Assembly (NCBI RefSeq): GCF_949987515.2
Contig: NC_082696.1
Coordinates: 57,380,947-57,444,946, forward strand
Direction: 5' to 3'
DNA: 64,000 nt
DNA from: Delphinus delphis
Taxonomy: Eukaryota > Chordata > Mammalia > Artiodactyla > Delphinidae
The notes under the pieces were generated by a model. It saw only the letters and a list, made by a program, of their open reading frames with translations, ran no database searches and was not told the origin of the DNA. The position numbers and the translations under genes are program-made. Shown here piece by piece: positions 58,561 through 64,000 of the stretch. Positions within the stretch are counted from its first letter, which is position 1. Each line of letters starts with the position of its first letter.

Positions 58561-59488
58561 TGCAGCTCCCATAAATTTTTTTAAGATTATATTTATTAAG
58601 ACTGGTTTTACATGCTCCTCTAATTTTTAATATCAATTCTGCTATAAACATGTTTTGTAATCTGGAACTTGTCAAGTGTCTTATGACATTTTTACTGTAC
58701 CATGGAGTTATTTTTGCTCAGTACACGAGGACACAGTGTACCTTTGAAATAAGAAGAGATGAAATTTGCCAGGATTGAGAAACAAATTGTAAACCAGTGA
58801 GCCAGTCTCCCCCTTGGCTTTAGAGTGACTCTTTACTAAAACTGGAATAAATTAAATCACTTTCTGAGTATCTGTATCAAAAATGAAGGGTGTTTATAAA
58901 CTACTAAAATAATAATTTAAAAACATAAATGCTGGAAATATAAAAATGTGATCCTTAAACATTTCATAATTTCTCTTAAAAATGAACTCAGTATAGCTTA
59001 CTGCAACAAAATTGAGAATTATGTTCTTTCTAAAAACAGAATCATGAAAAAACCCAAGATTGGAGAGGTATTACTCAATGGAGCACATGCAAAATGACTG
59101 CTCCAATTGTCTGCCCAAAGCCTGGAGGAGTGAGGTTGTTCTCACTGATGATGGACTTACTGGGCTGGACCTGCAGAGAACCCTTCTGGGTATCCAGACT
59201 GCTAACTTTACCAATGAGTGCATGTCTGCAAGTATATTTTTATTTGATCAGTTGTAAGTTTGCACATTTATGATTTATAAGCAGTGACATACATGTTCCA
59301 ACTTGTGTTAAGGAAACACAACCAAATGGTTGTCTTGCATACATTTGTTCCATGAGATAAAATGGGTTTTTTTCTGCCCTCTTCTCTGCTTACCTTCCAA
59401 AACCCAGCTCTAACCATCACGGCCAAGTCTTATCAGAGCCCTCCCACATGGTTAGTCATGCTTTTTTCTATGCTCTCAAAGAATGTGT

Positions 59489-59525
<37 letters not shown>

Positions 59526-60556
59526 CATGAATCTCATCTGATGGGGAAATGAAATGATAAATGGTAAAACCTTAGAATTCTGAGCTACTGCCTCCAAGGG
59601 AGATAGTAATCATGTCCCACAGGAAGTATCATGGGACCCACATGTCTGCTTTGTTTCTAGTTTATAACTAATTTTGAAGGCAAAGGGAGTAGACCATAAC
59701 ACTCCCATTCCTTCCCCATAGGATAAGTAGGGCACATAGGTGGATGCCCCAGGGGCTAACAATAGTGGCATTAGACACTATTGATAATCACACTGGGACA
59801 AAGGCATTAATGAAATTGTCCCAAGCAAGCTTATATGTTAACCTGAGTAGTAAGCATCATGCACTTCTCAGATCATTTTAGAAGGTTATTATCCCTACAA
59901 ACACTGAAATCAAAGTAAAACTTGTGCAAGTGAATTAGCTGAAACTGAAAACAAGGTTCTGGCATTTTTACCTCAACCCAAGAAGCACTGGAGACATAGC
60001 AGAGGGTTATTGAACATGATGCAACAGGAGAACTATCAACTGGATTAAACCAGTCAATTCACTTAAATTTGCTTTGTCAAAGTTTTTCACAAGTTCTTGA
60101 GGATGGAGTTGGATATTAACATCCACCTTCTCTTTCTATATTATATATGGTTTATTATGTAAAATTATGCTTAGGGTAACTGGTTAGTACACAGTATGTA
60201 GTTCTCATTCCAAAGATTAAAGGCAATGGTCCACAGTGAGTCTTTGTGGTTGTCTTTTCTAAAACCGAAATTAGAGCAAAGAATGAAAGCTAGGCTGAAT
60301 GTTCTCTACCTCACTGATCATTCAAAATCCTGGTCCCCCAAATGAGCAAACTCATTAAAGTAGATCTCCTTCAAAAATACTGAATTAACATGTTTTACTT
60401 CTATCTGGAAATGCATATCATACATCCATTTCACACTGTACTGTATTTGTTCGTTTTCCCCACAATATTGCAAACATCTCTCCTCATTGGCAAGGATGAC
60501 ATCTTGTCCATCTTTGTACCCCCAATGCCTGGAATAATTATTGCTGTGTAGCAGAC
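58561..60556. other. Gene-free unique sequence
   Basis: No gene or clear repeat apart from a TG microsatellite at 59,484-59,524. Confidence 0.5.
59484..59524. repeat. (TG)n microsatellite
   Basis: About 20 TG units with one TA interruption near the start. Confidence 0.95.
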
Positions 60557-60750
60557 GGTTTGGTTTGTCGGTTGGCTGGTTGATTAGCTGGTTGGTTGGT
60601 TTGTTTCCAATTTATTGCTTGACCGGTTGGCTGACAGGCTAATTAGTTGATTGATTGATTGGTTAATTATCTGGCTGATTTGTGGATGGGTTGGTTGGCT
60701 AAGTGGTTAAATGGGAGGTTGGTTGATATCTAGGAGGCTGACTGGTTGTT
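60557..60750. repeat. Degenerate GGTT/GATT/GGCT tetranucleotide tract
   Basis: About 190 bp made of tetranucleotide-like units such as GGTT, TGGC, GATT and GACC (for example AGCTGGTTGGTTGGTTTG at 60,587 onward). It is too decayed to be an ordinary microsatellite and has no A tail or target duplication. Confidence 0.8.
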
Positions 60751-61140
60751 GAATCAAATAAATGAGTGAATTAGTTTGGACAGTAAAACAGTCTTCAAGG
60801 TAAATTGAAAATACTCAACCCATTAGCCTCTGAATTATTCTAGGGAATGATTTTTATGTTACAGACAGAATTTCAAGTTAAAACGAACATCTCCTTTAAT
60901 AAAATATGAAATTCCTAAATAGTTAAAACTAACTTCTGCAATTGTCCATTCTAAAAATTTCCAAAACTTTATATTAGTACAACTTCATTATACCACAAAA
61001 TCCCAAGAAAAGGAAATAAAGTAGCTCATTATAACCCCCTTAAGCAGAAAATTATAACTCCTGTAAGGTATAAAATCCCAATTTGGGCATAGACTATCCC
61101 CATGAGTATTTGCCAAGGCTTGCCAACTGCACACAAAAAT
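60751..61140. other. Gene-free sequence
   Basis: No gene or repeat recognised. Confidence 0.5.
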
Positions 61141-61149
61141 ATGATTGAG

Positions 61150-61361
61150 GGCTTTCCTAGTGGCGCAGTTGTTGGGAGTCCGCCTGCCGATGCAGAGGAC
61201 ACAGGTTCGTGCCCCAGTCCGGGAAGATCCCACATGCCGCGGAGCGGCTGGGCCCATGAGCCAAGGCTGCTAAGCCTGTGCGTCCGGAGCCTGTGCTCCG
61301 CAACGGAAGAGGCCACAACAGTGAGAGGCCCGCGTACTAAAAAAAAAAAAAAAAAAAAAAA
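61150..61361 (+). mobile_element. CHR-family SINE, short (cetacean-type) form
   Basis: Starts GGCTTTCCTAGTGGCGCAG (two changes from the usual start), box B GGTTCGTGCCC, CpG-rich body, ends GAGGCCCGCGTACT plus about 22 A. Target duplications ATGATTGAG at 61,141-61,149 and 61,362-61,370. The pure A tail and retained CpGs suggest a young insertion. Confidence 0.95.
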
Positions 61362-61371
61362 ATGATTGAGA

Positions 61372-63389
61372 GATTATTGAGCAGAATATTTTCAACACTG
61401 TCAAGTTCATCACTTGTCTTTCTACCCTTATAGACTACTTTCTTCAAGTCTTTGACTACTTTGTCATTGGAAATGGATGTCTTTAAGCATGCTCTTAAAA
61501 ATACCACTTAAATGCCACTTAAAAAGGATAATGAAGCTTTACTAACACTCTAACAGATAACACCTTACCATAGACCAACCAGTTATGAGCAAATATAGTG
61601 TAAAGAAAGAACTTCACCTAAGAAAAGGAAAAGCCAGAATAGGTCAACCGATTTTTCACTTTGTTTTAAGACATTCTTGGTCATAATGATTTATAGTTGC
61701 TAAGACAGCATACATGATAATCTATGTTTATTCTTCAAAAAGTTGGAAAAAAATAAAGTGTAAATTGTTCCATGGACCTCATTGCCAATCGTGAGTTTTA
61801 AACATAAGCACCTGTGAGTGTTTGAAATGAATGAAAATGCCAAGGCCACTTAAAGAATATAAACAAATGTCAACAGTGACTCAGAGTCCCCAAAATAAAT
61901 TAAAAGGGAGTCATTTCCTACATATTTCCCGAAAGCCCTGTGTTTTCTTTGGTGCTTGGCATTGTGACTAAGCTTGAAAAAGAGCTCTACTGTGTGTGCT
62001 CCACATTTCTCAAAACTGAGGAGTATTTCAGGTTATTCATTCTTGGTTTGGGCACCAACATGGCTTCTGAGTAACTTTAATAGTAACTTTAATGGTAAAT
62101 ATTAGATATGTGATGTTTGAAAAAAAAACCAATGAAAGTAATTTAAATTGATCAGTTTAATTCATTGGTCATTTATTTAAAAAATAAATGTTCTTATACT
62201 GATTATAAAATCATTCTAAAATAGGGCTGGCATCAGCAGTGGACAATAACTTTTAATCACTTAGAAATTTGGAGCCACACAATACAAGTCATTGATGTGA
62301 AAGTCAGCAGCCATGAGAAGGTAAATGAGGACTTACTAATAAGCAAAGTTTGAGAGAGTTTAATTGATTGGTAAGGCCTGAAAATCACTGTCAATTGTTC
62401 TAAGAGTTCATCTCAGGTTTCTTAATAGCAAGTCTAGGATTTACACAAATTGCCCTTAATAAATTTTTTAAATTCCAAGGTATATGTTCTATAGGATATT
62501 ATTATGATATAAAGGTACCAAAATGAAATGAGTTTGGAAAGACATGAGTTAATGCAGTCCTTCTCAGAGCCTTTAATGTATCACAGTGGATTATGACTCT
62601 CAAAGAAGGAGTGAGGGAGTTAGATAGTATACAGTGTGTCCCAAACTCTTTTGACCATTATACCAGTTATCTATGTCCACAATAATTCTGGACGATAAGC
62701 CATTCCAAACTCAGTGGCTTAAAATAACCATCACTTGTTCTCACAGATCAGCAGTTTGACTGAAGCTCTGCTTCAAGCTGCAGGTCTGTGGATCAGGGTC
62801 TTCCACACTCCTCTTGCTCTTCTCAGCCTGGCAGGCTAGCCAAAAACATGTTCTTCTCAGACAATGGCAGAAGTACAAAAGGGGCAGTGAAAATACACGC
62901 TACCTCTTAAATGCAAGTCTTAGAATTGTCACACTGTCTCTCTAACCCACATTCAACTGGACAAAGCAAGTCACATGACCAAAGTAAAGGAGTGATAAAA
63001 TATGCTCTGTCCATAATGATGTCATTTCAAGGAAGTAGATCCAAGGAGGAGTAAAAGAACTGAAACCAATAATCCAACCTCTCATAATCATAGAACCCTT
63101 TGTTTATAGATCATCTCATGGCACTAGGGTTCTATGGAACACACTTTCAGAAACATTGCTATACCTCACTGGTGTTTGTGCAATGCTCATATTAGTGGGA
63201 ACAAAATAACATTAAACAGCAACATCCTGAGATGCAGCAGTCTGAGAGATGTTTTTAAAACTCACAATCTAAATGGGCATCCGCTAGATTCCTAACAGAA
63301 AAAAATCTTCCACCTAACGGGACTTTAAATCCCTCCTATTGTCACAGCTCACTAGGAACTCAACCCCTAGAGTGAGTATGAACACAATG
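61372..63389. other. Gene-free, mostly unique sequence
   Basis: No gene supported. An old repeat of the 'AACTCAGTGGCTTAAAATAA' type probably lies at 62,650-63,000 but I cannot name the family. The words CCTTCTCAGAGCCTTTAATG (62,561) and ACACTTTCAGAAACATTG (63,140) look like opposite ends of an eroded hAT element around it. Confidence 0.4.
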
Positions 63390-63616
63390 CACTACCAAAC
63401 GTAAAATAGATAGCTAGTGGGAAGCAGCCGCATAGCACAGGGAGATCAGCTCCGTGCTTTGTGACCACCTAGAGGGGTGGGATAGGGAGGGAGACGCAAG
63501 AGGGAAGAGATATGGGAACATATGTATATGTATAACTGATTCACTTTGTTATAAAGCAGAAACTAACACACCATTGTAAAGTAATTATACTCCAATAAAG
63601 ATGTAAAAAAAAAAAA
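63390..63616 (+). mobile_element. 5'-truncated L1 3' end
   Basis: CACTACCAAACGTAAAATAG, GCAGCCGCATAGCACAGGG, GACCACCTAGAGGGGTGGGA, CACTTTGTTATAAAGCAGAA, ACTCCAATAAAGATG and a 12-A tail. Same tail type as the elements at 16,359 and 49,878. No clear target duplication was found. Confidence 0.93.
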
Positions 63617-64000
63617 GCATTCAGTTTGGAAAGAAAGCACTTCTCGATAGCCCCAGCCAGAACATTATAAAGCCTTTCGGAGGGAGGCAGATCCTTCTGT
63701 AGGAGTGGGTGATTACGACTCAGTTCTCAGAAGCTGTGCTTGAGCAAGTGTAGAGCCAAAGACCAAGTTGACAGCAGGTGGATCTGGGAGAGAAGTGACA
63801 TCCCAGCCCAGGCTAGGGTCCTGAGGAGAAAGCCACACAAGGTCAGCATGGAGATGTTCCCGAATAGTCCTTTAATATAGAGGAATAGACACCAGGACCC
63901 CTTGTGTGCCCTTGCAATCCATGTATGCACATGTGTAGAACAAATTGAACCTCATTTGAATCAGCGTGTGTGGTCCATCATCTCATTCATTCTTTTTGTT
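63617..64000. other. Gene-free sequence
   Basis: No gene or repeat recognised to the window end. Confidence 0.5.

Noticed and set aside
62555..63165. Possible hAT element split by another repeat
   Set aside because: Suggestive end words only; the inner repeat family could not be identified, so the nesting is unproven.
1..64000. CRISPR arrays, operons, tRNA or rRNA genes, bacterial or phage systems
   Set aside because: Base composition, SINEs, LINEs and LTRs show mammalian DNA; the tRNA-like sequences are all CHR SINE heads; no regularly spaced repeats were seen.

Overview
The window looks like nuclear DNA of a mammal, most likely a whale or dolphin. The main clue is seven copies of a tRNA-derived SINE that begins GGGCTTCCCTGG and carries tRNA-like box A and box B sequences. 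This is the CHR family of cetaceans, hippos and ruminants. Several copies have the short form ending in GCCCGCGTACCGC plus an A tail, which I associate with cetaceans. I noticed no ruminant BovB sequence. The species call is from recognition, not from a search.

I find no convincing host protein-coding gene, no tRNA or rRNA gene, no CRISPR array and no operon. Open frames in unique sequence are short, or overlap on both strands as chance allows. The window is therefore intergenic or deep intronic, with layers of transposons of different ages.

Layout. Positions 1-14,880: mostly unique AT-rich DNA with old MIR, L2 and L1 fragments, a minus-strand MLT1 LTR (7,543-7,860), an LTR-like repeat just before it, and one CHR SINE (12,565). 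14,880-19,590: L1-rich, including a twin-primed L1 with an inverted 5' part and intact target duplications (16,359-17,005), and an L1 tail that runs into microsatellites and an odd T/A/GGGCC tandem tract. 20,390-22,830: two L2 reverse-transcriptase relics in opposite orientation, one split by a CHR SINE. 23,170-36,000: L1 tails, two CHR SINEs, MIRs, a palindromic MITE, a 105-bp L1 stub and a 0.7-kb L2 3' end. 39,340-46,218: an old L1 fragment followed by the largest element, a near-complete minus-strand L1 (40,126-46,218) whose ORF1 and ORF2 are recognisable but broken, with a CHR SINE inserted in frame into ORF2. 46,233-64,000: a probable solo LTR (47,919-48,567), further L1 tails, two CHR SINEs, several MIR and L2 pieces, a degenerate GGTT/GATT tract (60,557-60,750) and mostly unique sequence.

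Nothing in the window amounts to a new multi-gene system. The items most worth checking are the in-frame SINE inside L1 ORF2, the twin-primed L1, hairpin and palindromic variants of L1 tails, a strong minus-strand bias of MIR copies, a speculative exon-like segment near 52.1 kb, and a few unique AT-rich stretches that could be conserved non-coding elements.
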